A stretch of DNA of 64,000 nt from Gelatiniphilus marinus (GTDB lineage Bacteria; Bacteroidota; Bacteroidia; Flavobacteriales; Flavobacteriaceae). Below the pieces are notes generated by a model, which saw nothing but the letters and a program-made list of their open reading frames with translations, was not told the origin of the DNA and did not search any database. The DNA is taken from assembly GCF_042678305.1 (NCBI RefSeq), contig NZ_JBHUDT010000001.1, one strand, 5' to 3'. Shown piece after piece: positions 7,865-15,459 of this stretch (its first letter is position 1; every line of letters starts with the position of its first letter). The translations under genes were made by a program, and so were the position numbers.

Positions 7865-9706
7865 ATGGCTGAAAAAGCAAAACAAGCTAATCCCGAAGTT
7901 TCTGGAGAAGCAACCGAAACAAAAACCGTTGAAGCTCCAGTAGTATCTGAAGCTAAAGCAAACCCTGAAAAATTCTTAAAAGACTTTAACTGGCACAATT
8001 ACGAAGAAGGTATTGATGAGGTTGATGACAAACAATTACAAGAATTTGAAAAACTAGTAGCCGAAAATTTCGTTGACACTTTAGATGACGAGGTTGTAGA
8101 AGGTACTGTAGTGCACATTACAGATCGTGATGCCATTATAGACATTAACGCAAAATCTGAAGGTGTTATTTCTTTAAACGAATTTCGTTACAACCCAAAC
8201 CTAAAAGAAGGCGACAAAGTAGAAGTATTGATCGATGTACGCGAAGATGCTACGGGCCAATTGGTATTATCGCACAGAAAAGCGCGTGTAATTAAGGCTT
8301 GGGATCGCGTAAATAAAGCCCACGAAACAGGCGAAATCGTTAACGGTTTTGTGAAGTGCAGAACAAAAGGCGGTATGATTGTAGATGTATTTGGCATCGA
8401 AGCATTCTTACCTGGTTCTCAAATTGATGTGAAGCCAATTAGAGATTACGACCAGTACGTAAATAAAACTATGGAATTTAAAGTAGTGAAAATCAATCAC
8501 GAATTTAAAAACGTAGTGGTTTCCCATAAAGCACTTATTGAGGCTGATATCGAGGAACAAAAGAAAGAAATTATTGGTCAATTAGAAAAAGGTCAAGTGC
8601 TGGAAGGTGTTGTTAAAAACATTACATCTTACGGTGTGTTTATAGATCTTGGTGGCGTTGATGGATTGATTCATATCACAGATTTATCGTGGTCTAGAAT
8701 TAACCACCCTAACGAAATTGTAGAATTAGACCAAAAACTTAATGTGGTAATTCTTGATTTTGACGAGAACAAATCAAGAATCCAATTAGGATTAAAACAA
8801 TTAAGCAAACACCCATGGGAAGCTCTTGCAGAAGAGGTTAAAGTTGGCGATAAAGTAAAAGGTAAAGTTGTTGTAATTGCAGATTATGGTGCATTTATCG
8901 AAGTTGCCGATGGTGTTGAAGGACTAATTCACGTATCGGAAATGTCGTGGTCAACACACTTGCGTTCCGCTCAAGATTTCGTGTCTGTAGGAGACGAGGT
9001 AGAGGCTCAAATCTTAACTTTAGATAGAGAAGATCGTAAAATGTCTCTGGGTATCAAGCAATTAACCCCAGACCCATGGACCGATATTACAGGCAAATAC
9101 CCACTAGGTTCTAAGCATACCGGTATTGTGCGCAACTTTACAAACTTTGGTGTTTTTGTTGAACTTGAAGAAGGTATAGACGGATTGATTTATATCTCAG
9201 ATTTATCTTGGACCAAGAAAATCAAGCACCCATCTGAATTCTGTGCCGTTGGCGATAAATTAGATGTTGTTGTTTTAGAATTGGATGTTGAAGGCCGTAA
9301 ATTATCTTTAGGTCACAAACAAACCACTGAAAACCCTTGGGATAAATACGAAACTGAATTCGCTTTAGATACCGTTCACAAAGCGGCTATTTCTGAAATA
9401 GTTGACAAAGGTGCCACTATCGAGTTTAACGAAGACATCGTTGCTTTTGTGCCGTCTCGTCATCTTGAGAAAGAAGATGGATCTAAACTTAAAAAAGGTG
9501 AAGAAGCCGAATTTAAAATTATTGAGTTCAATAAAGAATTTAAACGTGTTGTAGCATCTCACACTGCTATTTTTAAAGCAGAAGAGATTAAGAATGTAAA
9601 AGCGGCTGTTAAGAAGCAAGCCTCTCAAGCTGCAGAAGCTAAACCAACTTTAGGTGACGCTAATGATGCTTTACAAGCGCTTAAAGATAAAATGGACGGG
9701 AAATAG
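7865..9706 (+). CDS. rpsA: 30S ribosomal protein S1
   Basis: RNA-binding ribosomal protein that brings mRNA to the 30S subunit. This matters in Bacteroidota, which hardly use Shine-Dalgarno pairing. The 613 residues hold six S1 repeats at about 76-140, 155-223, 243-312, 328-398, 415-485 and 502-568. Repeats 3-5 carry the clear RNA-binding pattern (for example GVFIDLGGVDGLIHITDLSW). An acidic, Glu/Ala-rich tail of ~45 residues precedes repeat 1, and a Lys/Ala-rich tail closes the protein. It is followed by a perfect-palindrome terminator. Confidence 0.97.
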   Translation: MAEKAKQANPEVSGEATETKTVEAPVVSEAKANPEKFLKDFNWHNYEEGIDEVDDKQLQEFEKLVAENFVDTLDDEVVEGTVVHITDRDAIIDINAKSEGVISLNEFRYNPNLKEGDKVEVLIDVREDATGQLVLSHRKARVIKAWDRVNKAHETGEIVNGFVKCRTKGGMIVDVFGIEAFLPGSQIDVKPIRDYDQYVNKTMEFKVVKINHEFKNVVVSHKALIEADIEEQKKEIIGQLEKGQVLEGVVKNITSYGVFIDLGGVDGLIHITDLSWSRINHPNEIVELDQKLNVVILDFDENKSRIQLGLKQLSKHPWEALAEEVKVGDKVKGKVVVIADYGAFIEVADGVEGLIHVSEMSWSTHLRSAQDFVSVGDEVEAQILTLDREDRKMSLGIKQLTPDPWTDITGKYPLGSKHTGIVRNFTNFGVFVELEEGIDGLIYISDLSWTKKIKHPSEFCAVGDKLDVVVLELDVEGRKLSLGHKQTTENPWDKYETEFALDTVHKAAISEIVDKGATIEFNEDIVAFVPSRHLEKEDGSKLKKGEEAEFKIIEFNKEFKRVVASHTAIFKAEEIKNVKAAVKKQASQAAEAKPTLGDANDALQALKDKMDGK

Positions 9707-9756
9707 TAATAATTTCTGTGTTCCTGCTCAGGTAGGAATCTCATTTTAAATAATTT

Positions 9757-9782
9757 AAAGCCTCTCGGTACCGAGAGGCTTT
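9757..9782 (+). terminator. Terminator after rpsA
   Basis: A perfect 26-bp palindrome: AAAGCCTCTCGG, then TA, then CCGAGAGGCTTT, running into a T stretch that ends at 9786. It begins 50 bases after the rpsA stop. Confidence 0.9.
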
Positions 9783-9894
9783 TTTTGTTGTTATTGCCAA
9801 CGCATTAAAGCAATCTATTGATGTGCACTCCAAATTTATAAGCATACTAAGCAATGCACACTCGTAACACCGTTGCGTTTTAAAAACTGCAGTT

Positions 9895-9970
9895 GCGAAC
9901 AAGCTATTGAGTCCCGAAGCTTCGGGTAAGGAAACGAGTAGTAAAAGCCCGACCCCTTTTCGGGTTGCGC
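9895..9970 (+). ncRNA. Candidate structured RNA element, copy B
   Basis: The closing helix GCGAAC (9895-9900) pairs with GTT plus CGC (9964-9970, one bulged G). Inside are a perfect CCCGAAG/CTTCGGG hairpin (9913-9926) and a small CCC/GGG hairpin around 9954-9964. The segment GAGTAGTAAAAGCC, then GACCCC, and the tail CGCCCAAATAA match the copy at 33658-33749, while the arms of the closing helix differ but still pair. It lies between the rpsA terminator and the pyrR promoter. Function unknown; it could be a small RNA or a transcribed repeat. Confidence 0.5.
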
Positions 9971-10017
9971 CCAAATAAAGATTAGCGTTAATGGTTTTAA
10001 CTTCTAAAATTTTGCAT

Positions 10018-10025
10018 TACCTTTG
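10018..10025 (+). promoter_or_regulatory. -7 box for pyrR-pyrB
   Basis: TACCTTTG, 25 bases before the ATG at 10051. It falls inside the longer open frame that could start at 9991, so it argues for the downstream start. Confidence 0.6.
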
Positions 10026-10050
10026 TACTCCAAATACGTTTGGAAATTCT

Positions 10051-10590
10051 ATGAGTCAAAAAGTGTTACTTAACGCCAAAGCCATAAACATCATTCTTCA
10101 TCGATTGGCTTGTCAACTTATCGAAAAATATAACGATTTCTCTAACACCGTTTTAATTGGCCTACAGCCCAGGGGCATTTATTTGGCCGATAGGTTGGCC
10201 AAAATTTTAACCGAGCATTACAAGGTTAAAAACATTAAAGTTGGGCATTTGGACATTACCTTTTTTAGAGACGATTTTCGTAGAAGTGGCAAACCTTTAG
10301 AGGCAAATGCAACTAAAATCAATTTTTTAGTAGAAGATAAAAACATTGTGTTTATAGACGATGTGTTGTACACAGGCCGAAGTATTCGGGCTGCTTTAAC
10401 AGCAATACAGTCTTTTGGAAGACCAAACGAAATAGAATTGCTAACCTTAATTGATAGGCGTTTTAGCCGGCATTTGCCCATTCAGCCCGATTACACAGGA
10501 AGACAGGTAGATGTAATAAATAACGAAAAAGTAAAAGTAAACTGGAAAGAGCGCGATAATGAAGATTCGGTTTACCTAATAGAAAAATAA
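10051..10590 (+). CDS. pyrR: PyrR-type phosphoribosyltransferase
   Basis: Type I phosphoribosyltransferase of 179 residues. The PRPP-binding motif VFIDDVLYTGRS is at ~100-111, and LIGLQPRGIYLA (35-46) and an RR-D segment are as in PyrR. PyrR proteins convert uracil plus PRPP to UMP and, in Firmicutes, also bind pyr mRNA. It lies 71 bases before pyrB, which supports a pyrimidine role. The start at 10051 (MSQKVLLNAK) is preferred over 9991 because a promoter box lies between the two and PyrR proteins are about 180 residues long. No PyrR-type attenuator is evident, so regulation by RNA binding is unproven. Confidence 0.87.
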   Translation: MSQKVLLNAKAINIILHRLACQLIEKYNDFSNTVLIGLQPRGIYLADRLAKILTEHYKVKNIKVGHLDITFFRDDFRRSGKPLEANATKINFLVEDKNIVFIDDVLYTGRSIRAALTAIQSFGRPNEIELLTLIDRRFSRHLPIQPDYTGRQVDVINNEKVKVNWKERDNEDSVYLIEK

Positions 10591-10625
10591 ATAACTAAAG
10601 TTTGGTTTTAAGTACTTGTGAGTAG

Positions 10626-10660
10626 CTTTTAACTTTTAACTTTTAACTTTTAACTTTTAC
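10626..10660 (+). repeat. Heptamer tandem repeat abutting the pyrB start
   Basis: CTTTTAA four times followed by CTTTTAC: five 7-base units ending one base before the pyrB ATG. It fills the ribosome-binding region of pyrB. Such short exact tandems can change copy number by slippage, which here would alter the leader without shifting the reading frame. Confidence 0.85.
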
Positions 10661-10661
10661 A

Positions 10662-11591
10662 ATGAGCGAATTAAGTGTAAACCACTTATTAGGAATTAAA
10701 TATCTCAATAAAGACGATATTAAACTTATTTTTGAAACTGCCGATCATTTTAAAGAAGTGATTAACAGACCCATAAAAAAAGTGCCTTCGCTCAGGGATA
10801 TTACCATTGCCAACTTGTTTTTTGAAAACTCGACCCGAACCAAACTCTCTTTCGAGCTTGCCGAAAAACGTTTATCTGCCGATGTTATTAATTTTTCGTC
10901 TGCACAATCTTCAGTAAAAAAAGGAGAGACTTTAATAGATACTGTAAACAACATTTTATCTATGAAAGTAGATATGGTTGTTATGCGCCATCCCAATCCT
11001 GGAGCTGGTGTGTTTTTATCAAAACATGTAAAGGCAAGCATAATAAATGCCGGCGATGGTGCGCACGAACACCCAACACAGGCCTTATTGGATTCTTATT
11101 CAATAAGAGAAAAACTAGGAAGCGTAAAAGGGAAAAAAGTAGTTATTGTGGGCGATATTTTGCACAGTCGGGTAGCGCTTTCAAATATATTTGCATTACA
11201 ATTGCAGGGTGCCCAAGTTATGGTTTGTGGGCCTAAAACTTTAATTCCTAAGTACATAGATAAACTTGGTGTAAAAGTTGAAACAAACTTACGTAAAGCG
11301 TTAAATTGGTGCGATGTAGCCAATATGCTTCGTGTGCAAAACGAGCGTATGGATATTAGTTATTTTCCATCAACAAGAGAATATACACAACAATTTGGGG
11401 TGAATAAAGAATTGCTTGATTCTTTAGATAAAGAAATCACTATTATGCACCCAGGCCCCATAAATAGAGGTGTTGAAATTACCAGCGACGTAGCCGATTC
11501 TAAACAAGCCATTATTTTAAATCAGGTTGAAAATGGCGTTGCAATACGTATGGCGGTTATTTATTTATTGGCTTCAAAAATAAAACAGTAA
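10662..11591 (+). CDS. pyrB: Aspartate carbamoyltransferase, catalytic chain
   Basis: Joins carbamoyl phosphate and aspartate to N-carbamoyl-aspartate, the committed step of pyrimidine synthesis. At 309 residues it has the usual length. The carbamoyl-phosphate site STRTKLSFE is at 57-65, HPTQALLD at ~137-144, and the aspartate-binding segment HPGPINRGVEI is near 263. It is in line with pyrR upstream, and a small gene starts three bases after its stop. No regulatory chain PyrI is seen nearby. Confidence 0.97.
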   Translation: MSELSVNHLLGIKYLNKDDIKLIFETADHFKEVINRPIKKVPSLRDITIANLFFENSTRTKLSFELAEKRLSADVINFSSAQSSVKKGETLIDTVNNILSMKVDMVVMRHPNPGAGVFLSKHVKASIINAGDGAHEHPTQALLDSYSIREKLGSVKGKKVVIVGDILHSRVALSNIFALQLQGAQVMVCGPKTLIPKYIDKLGVKVETNLRKALNWCDVANMLRVQNERMDISYFPSTREYTQQFGVNKELLDSLDKEITIMHPGPINRGVEITSDVADSKQAIILNQVENGVAIRMAVIYLLASKIKQ

Positions 11592-11594
11592 AAC

Positions 11595-11927
11595 ATGATT
11601 ATAGATCAAAACGGAAATACAGCAATCATTACCCAAGAAAAAGCCTCGATAGTAGAATTGGTAAAAAAAATTCAGGCTTTATATCCTAAATTCAAACATA
11701 ACAACATTGTGGTTTCTCTAAGTGTGCTTGCTAAAATAAGCACCTCAGATATTGTAGAGTTTTTAGAGCTATCAAATACGCACAGAGCATCAAAACAATC
11801 GTTTGTAATTGTTTCAGATAAGGTGAATTTAGACGAAACCCCAGATGAAATTGTTGTAGTGCCTACCATTCAAGAAGCGTATGATATTATTGAAATGGAA
11901 GATATGGAACGCGATTTAGGGTTTTAA
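11595..11927 (+). CDS. Small conserved protein upstream of rnz (STAS-like, unknown)
   Basis: 110 residues, soluble, no signal peptide. The pattern of alternating strands and helices, a short beta start (MIIDQNGNTAIITQ) and an acidic tail are reminiscent of a STAS-type fold, but no diagnostic motif is visible. It starts three bases after the pyrB stop and is followed 76 bases later by rnz. In flavobacteria such small genes are often labelled 'ribonuclease Z' only because of this neighbour, and no nuclease motif is present here. Function unknown. Confidence 0.75.
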   Translation: MIIDQNGNTAIITQEKASIVELVKKIQALYPKFKHNNIVVSLSVLAKISTSDIVEFLELSNTHRASKQSFVIVSDKVNLDETPDEIVVVPTIQEAYDIIEMEDMERDLGF

Positions 11928-12003
11928 TGTTTGTTCGTTAGTCGTTTAGTTGTTTAACTGATTCGACTTAACGACTTAACAAATCAACAACATACAAGCT
12001 TAC

Positions 12004-12909
12004 ATGAAATTAACCATTTTAGGTTGTTACAGTGCCACACCGCGCACTTTAAACAATACGACTTCTCAGGTTTTAGAAATTAACAACCACATGTTTTTAA
12101 TAGATTGCGGCGAGGGTACACAGGTTCAGCTGCGCAGGCATAAAATTAAATTCAATCGTATAAAACACGTATTTATTTCGCATTTACATGGCGATCATTT
12201 TTTTGGTCTGGTGGGGTTAATTTCAACATTTAGATTGCTAACTCGCGAAACCGATTTGCATATTTACGGACCTAAAGGTATTAAAGAGGTGATTACGCTT
12301 CAAATGAAATTAGCCGATTCTTGGACAAATTATAAACTCATTTTTCACGAATTAACATCAACCGAAACAGAATTGATTTTTGAAGACGATAAGGTTGAAG
12401 TGCATACCATTCCGTTAAATCATCGAGTTTACACAAACGGTTTTCTTTTCAAAGAAAAAGCAGGCGAGCGCAAATTAGATATTAAAGCTGTTGAAGCTGC
12501 TAATATAGATACCGCTTATTTTAGAAAGTTAAAGCAAGGGTTTGATGTAAACAATAAAGATGGCATTTTAATCGATTACAAAAAAGTTACCAAGCCAGCC
12601 AACAAACCCCAAAGTTACGCGTTTTGTAGCGATACTATGTATAAAGAAGATATTGTGCCACTTATAAAAAATGTAGATGTTTTGTACCACGAATCTACTT
12701 TTTTAGAAAAACACGCACATTTAGGGCCAAAAACAAAACACTCCACAGCAATAGAAGCGGCCAAAATTGCTAAACTTGCCAATGTGGGCACACTAGTTCT
12801 TGGGCATTATTCTACACGATACGATAGTTTAAACGCATTTAAAGAAGAAGCGCAAACTGTTTTTAAAAATGTTGAATTGAGCGAAGATGGTAAAACGTTC
12901 GAGTTTTAA
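12004..12909 (+). CDS. rnz: Ribonuclease Z (tRNA 3' endonuclease)
   Basis: Metallo-beta-lactamase-fold endonuclease that trims tRNA 3' ends. The zinc motif HLHGDH is at 60-67 (H60, H62, D64, H65). Further ligands are in the segments HVY..., FCSDT (D in SDT) and LGHYSTRY near the C terminus. At 301 residues it is the short, bacterial form. A 25-base motif AACGACTTAACAAATC faces GTTAGTCGTT in the spacer before it. It ends 30 bases from a convergent small membrane protein gene. Confidence 0.96.
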   Translation: MKLTILGCYSATPRTLNNTTSQVLEINNHMFLIDCGEGTQVQLRRHKIKFNRIKHVFISHLHGDHFFGLVGLISTFRLLTRETDLHIYGPKGIKEVITLQMKLADSWTNYKLIFHELTSTETELIFEDDKVEVHTIPLNHRVYTNGFLFKEKAGERKLDIKAVEAANIDTAYFRKLKQGFDVNNKDGILIDYKKVTKPANKPQSYAFCSDTMYKEDIVPLIKNVDVLYHESTFLEKHAHLGPKTKHSTAIEAAKIAKLANVGTLVLGHYSTRYDSLNAFKEEAQTVFKNVELSEDGKTFEF

Positions 12910-12938
12910 TCAGATTTTGTTTACAAACAAATAAAACC

Positions 12939-13250
12939 TCATTCCATCGTACTATTTTTATTGGCGTTAATAAGCGTGTACAGCAATCCAAAAACAATAA
13001 TTAGGGTTTCGGTTAAAAGGCTGTACAACAACGGTATCTTTAAAATGCAAAACAGTACGCTTACCAATATTGCCAAAGCACCGGTAATTATTAAACCGTT
13101 ATGCAAAAATGTCGAGAATTTTTTAATATCGATGTTCTTTTTTTCTTCTGCAGTCATAGTATTATAACCCGCAATTAGGTTTGGGTATTTTTTTACAAAA
13201 AGACCGCAAATAATAAAAATGGCGCCCACAAGCGTTACTACAAAAAGCAT
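12939..13250 (-). CDS. DUF3784 family small membrane protein
   Basis: 103 residues with about three hydrophobic segments: ~1-22, ~50-72 and ~74-95. The loop KYPNLIAGYNTMTAEEKKNI is the recognisable DUF3784 signature. The start at 13250 is chosen over the upstream ATG at 13295, because the pdxH promoter box (13257-13264) lies between them and the shorter form begins directly with a membrane segment. Role unknown. It is divergent from pdxH. Confidence 0.72.
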   Translation of the reverse strand: MLFVVTLVGAIFIICGLFVKKYPNLIAGYNTMTAEEKKNIDIKKFSTFLHNGLIITGALAILVSVLFCILKIPLLYSLLTETLIIVFGLLYTLINANKNSTME

Positions 13251-13256
13251 TTTACG

Positions 13257-13264
13257 TAAATTTG
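13257..13264 (+). promoter_or_regulatory. -7 box for pdxH
   Basis: TAAATTTG, 38 bases before the ATG at 13303 and in the gap between the two divergent genes. It supports the shorter starts of both. Confidence 0.55.
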
Positions 13265-13302
13265 AACACTTAAAGATACCATTTATTAGAAACATAAAAG
13301 CT

Positions 13303-13950
13303 ATGCAAAACGATTTAAGCGATTATAGAAAATCTTACGAAAAAGGAGCGCTTATATTAAGCGAAGTACCAGAAAACCCAATGGAATTGTTCCAAAAATG
13401 GTTTTTTGAGGTCGATAAGTATTTTGCTGAAGACGAAACCAATGCCATGACGATTTCTACCTTGGGAAGCGATGGCTATCCTAAAAACAGGGTGGTACTG
13501 CTTAAAAAGTACACCTACGAAGGGTTTATATTTTATACCAATTATGAAAGCGATAAAGGAAAAGCCATAGCACAAAACCCAAATGTATGCTTGTCGTTTT
13601 TTTGGCAGGGTGCCGAACGGCAAATTATTATAAAGGGAAAGGCTGAAAAAATTTCTGAAAATTTAAGCGATGGTTATTTTGAGTCCAGACCACGAGGCAG
13701 TCAATTGGGTGCAATCGTATCTAAACAAAGCGACACCATAGAAAGCCGTGAATTTCTTGAAGCGAAGTTACAAAAACTAGAACAAGAATTTCAGGGCAAA
13801 GAGATACCTAGGCCAGATTATTGGGGCGGCTATATTGTAAAACCTGTAGAAATTGAGTTTTGGCAAGGGCGCCCAAACCGATTGCACGATAGAATACGCT
13901 ATAAATTACAGAGCGATTACAATTGGAAAATAAATCGACTATCTCCATAA
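13303..13950 (+). CDS. pdxH: Pyridoxamine 5'-phosphate oxidase
   Basis: FMN-dependent enzyme that oxidises pyridoxine or pyridoxamine phosphate to pyridoxal phosphate. The 215 residues are typical. FMN/substrate segments are visible: NRVVLLK, GFIFYTNYES-KGK, and the C-terminal signature EFWQGRPNRLHDR. The ATG at 13303 (MQNDLSDYRK) is chosen because the in-frame extension to 13219 would run through the -7 box and the divergent gene. Several PLP enzymes in this window depend on this cofactor. Confidence 0.96.
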   Translation: MQNDLSDYRKSYEKGALILSEVPENPMELFQKWFFEVDKYFAEDETNAMTISTLGSDGYPKNRVVLLKKYTYEGFIFYTNYESDKGKAIAQNPNVCLSFFWQGAERQIIIKGKAEKISENLSDGYFESRPRGSQLGAIVSKQSDTIESREFLEAKLQKLEQEFQGKEIPRPDYWGGYIVKPVEIEFWQGRPNRLHDRIRYKLQSDYNWKINRLSP

Positions 13951-14080
13951 AACATCGATTAAATACCTAATTTTATTACAAAAAAATGTATTTCATCGAT
14001 TAAAAACAATAAATAACGACAAACTACACGCCTTTTGTCGATTTTAACATTTTATTAACAATTACTTCTAAGTAGGCAGT

Positions 14081-14088
14081 TAAATTTG
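14081..14088 (+). promoter_or_regulatory. -7 box for the CAP lipoprotein gene
   Basis: TAAATTTG, 26 bases before the ATG. TAAGTAGG (14069-14076) and CCTACTTA (14108-14115) form an inverted repeat flanking the box and touching the start codon. Confidence 0.5.
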
Positions 14089-14114
14089 TAACACCAAATC
14101 TAAATTACCTACTT

Positions 14115-14609
14115 ATGAAGTTATTGAAAAAGTTGCCATTATTGGCATTGCTTGCTATTTTAGCGTTTTCTTGTTCTACAGATAGCATTGATGATAAAGC
14201 AGACACTCTTGTTGAAAATCTAATTGTTCCGCCTACAAAAACAATAGAGATTGAAATTTTAGAGCTTATTAACAACCACCGGTTATCTAAAGGCTTGAAC
14301 CCTTTGGATGATTTAAAAATTGTTAAATCCGTAGCTTATAGCCATACCGATTATATGGTTGACAAGAATAAAGTATCTCACGATAATTTTTTTTCGCGTA
14401 GCAACTATTTAAAAGCCAATGCCGGAGCCAAAAAAGTATCTGAAAATGTAGCTTTTGGTTATAGCAGTGCAGCCTCGGTAGTGAAAGCTTGGATTAAAAG
14501 CGACGGACATCGTGCCACCATTGAAGGCGACTTTACCAATTTTAATGTATCGGCAGAACAATGTGCCGACGGAAAATGGTATTACACAAACATTTTCATT
14601 AAAAAATAA
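14115..14609 (+). CDS. CAP (SCP/PR1) domain lipoprotein
   Basis: 164 residues. Signal peptide with lipobox LAFSC (Cys at ~20) predicts a lipoprotein. Residues ~40-162 form a CAP domain: HDNFFSRSNY, the ENVAFGY motif, and W-KSDGHR matching the C-terminal CAP signature. Bacterial CAP lipoproteins are poorly understood; some bind lipids or act as proteases in eukaryotes. It stands alone, followed by a hairpin terminator. A GTAGGCAG motif occurs both before and after the gene. Confidence 0.85.
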   Translation: MKLLKKLPLLALLAILAFSCSTDSIDDKADTLVENLIVPPTKTIEIEILELINNHRLSKGLNPLDDLKIVKSVAYSHTDYMVDKNKVSHDNFFSRSNYLKANAGAKKVSENVAFGYSSAASVVKAWIKSDGHRATIEGDFTNFNVSAEQCADGKWYYTNIFIKK

Positions 14610-14752
14610 AAATTGTTAAAAAAAACAATTACAACTTAATCTTTTAATTTATTTGTATTTAAAAATGCTGTATTAGGTAGGCAGCACAAGAAATTAATTG
14701 GTTGTTTTTTAAATAACTATGTAGTTATTGAATTTAGCTTTAGGTATAAAAC

Positions 14753-14773
14753 CCCCTTGGTTTTCTTAGGGGA
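14753..14773. terminator. Hairpin terminator between convergent genes
   Basis: CCCCT (14753-14757) pairs with AGGGG (14768-14772), followed by ATTTTTT on the plus strand; the minus strand also ends in a T stretch after GGGGG. It may stop both the CAP gene and the convergent DUF922 gene. Confidence 0.6.
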
Positions 14774-14797
14774 TTTTTTGGTTTATAATTTTGCTAT

Positions 14798-15340
14798 TTA
14801 GATTTCATATTTACTTAAATTTTTCAATTCTTTTGAAATTCTTTCATTCCAATAATTTTGCATGTCTTTATTGAAATAACTTTCATTGTCATATTGATTT
14901 TGTAATTCAGAGCCATACTTTATCATTTCTGAATATTTTTCATAATATAGCGAAACGTTTTTTTCGGATTTTGCATTAAGGTCGGAGAATGCTTTTCTAA
15001 TTTTTCTTGTAATAAGTTCCCACAAATCAAAATGTAATTGCTCGTGTTTTAGTGTTTCTAAATCATTTACGACTGTCCAAGATTCATTTTTACTGAAGAA
15101 GCATTTAATAGAAAATTTTGGAACTCCATTATTATCATAGTAGCTTCCTGTGTATTTTATATGACATTGAGTTTCCGCTATAACATAAACAGGTTCTTTC
15201 TTAGGTTTTCCCTTAAAATCAGTCCATTCTAATTTTTTCGTTTTATTCCACGCAATTAGTGTATCATTTAATATTTCATTTTGAGAAAATCCAAAATGTG
15301 AAAAAATAATTAAGAATGATATTAAAAGGTTTAATTTCAA
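14798..15340 (-). CDS. DUF922-like secreted protein with HExxH motif
   Basis: 180 residues with a signal peptide (~1-19). HEQLH (99-103) followed by FD fits the zinc-binding HExxH-type pattern seen in DUF922 proteins, which are predicted zinc-dependent proteases. The start of the domain, W-D-F-GKP, is also typical. It is convergent with the CAP gene and lies downstream of the surface operon terminator. Its base composition is more A/T-rich than its neighbours. Activity is inferred from the motif only. Confidence 0.72.
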   Translation of the reverse strand: MKLNLLISFLIIFSHFGFSQNEILNDTLIAWNKTKKLEWTDFKGKPKKEPVYVIAETQCHIKYTGSYYDNNGVPKFSIKCFFSKNESWTVVNDLETLKHEQLHFDLWELITRKIRKAFSDLNAKSEKNVSLYYEKYSEMIKYGSELQNQYDNESYFNKDMQNYWNERISKELKNLSKYEI

Positions 15341-15398
15341 TTTGAGATTGTATTATGAGCAATTAAAGTATATAAATTGTTATAATAATCTAACATAT

Positions 15399-15435
15399 AA
15401 AAAACCACCAAAAGATATTTCCTTTGATGGTTTTT
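15399..15435 (-). terminator. Terminator of the leftward surface operon
   Basis: On the minus strand AAAAACCATCAAAGG faces CTTTTGGTGGTTTTTT, with one mismatch and a run of Ts. It starts 25 bases after the stop codon of the last OmpA-family gene. Confidence 0.75.
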
Positions 15436-15459
15436 AATCATTATGAATTTAGCTTGGTA

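Noticed and set aside
9741..9974. A 77-residue minus-strand open frame after rpsA
   Set aside because: It covers the terminator and the structured repeat, has no homology-like pattern and no promoter box.
11595..11927. Calling the small gene before rnz a ribonuclease
   Set aside because: No metallo-beta-lactamase or other nuclease motif is present; the label would come only from the neighbour.
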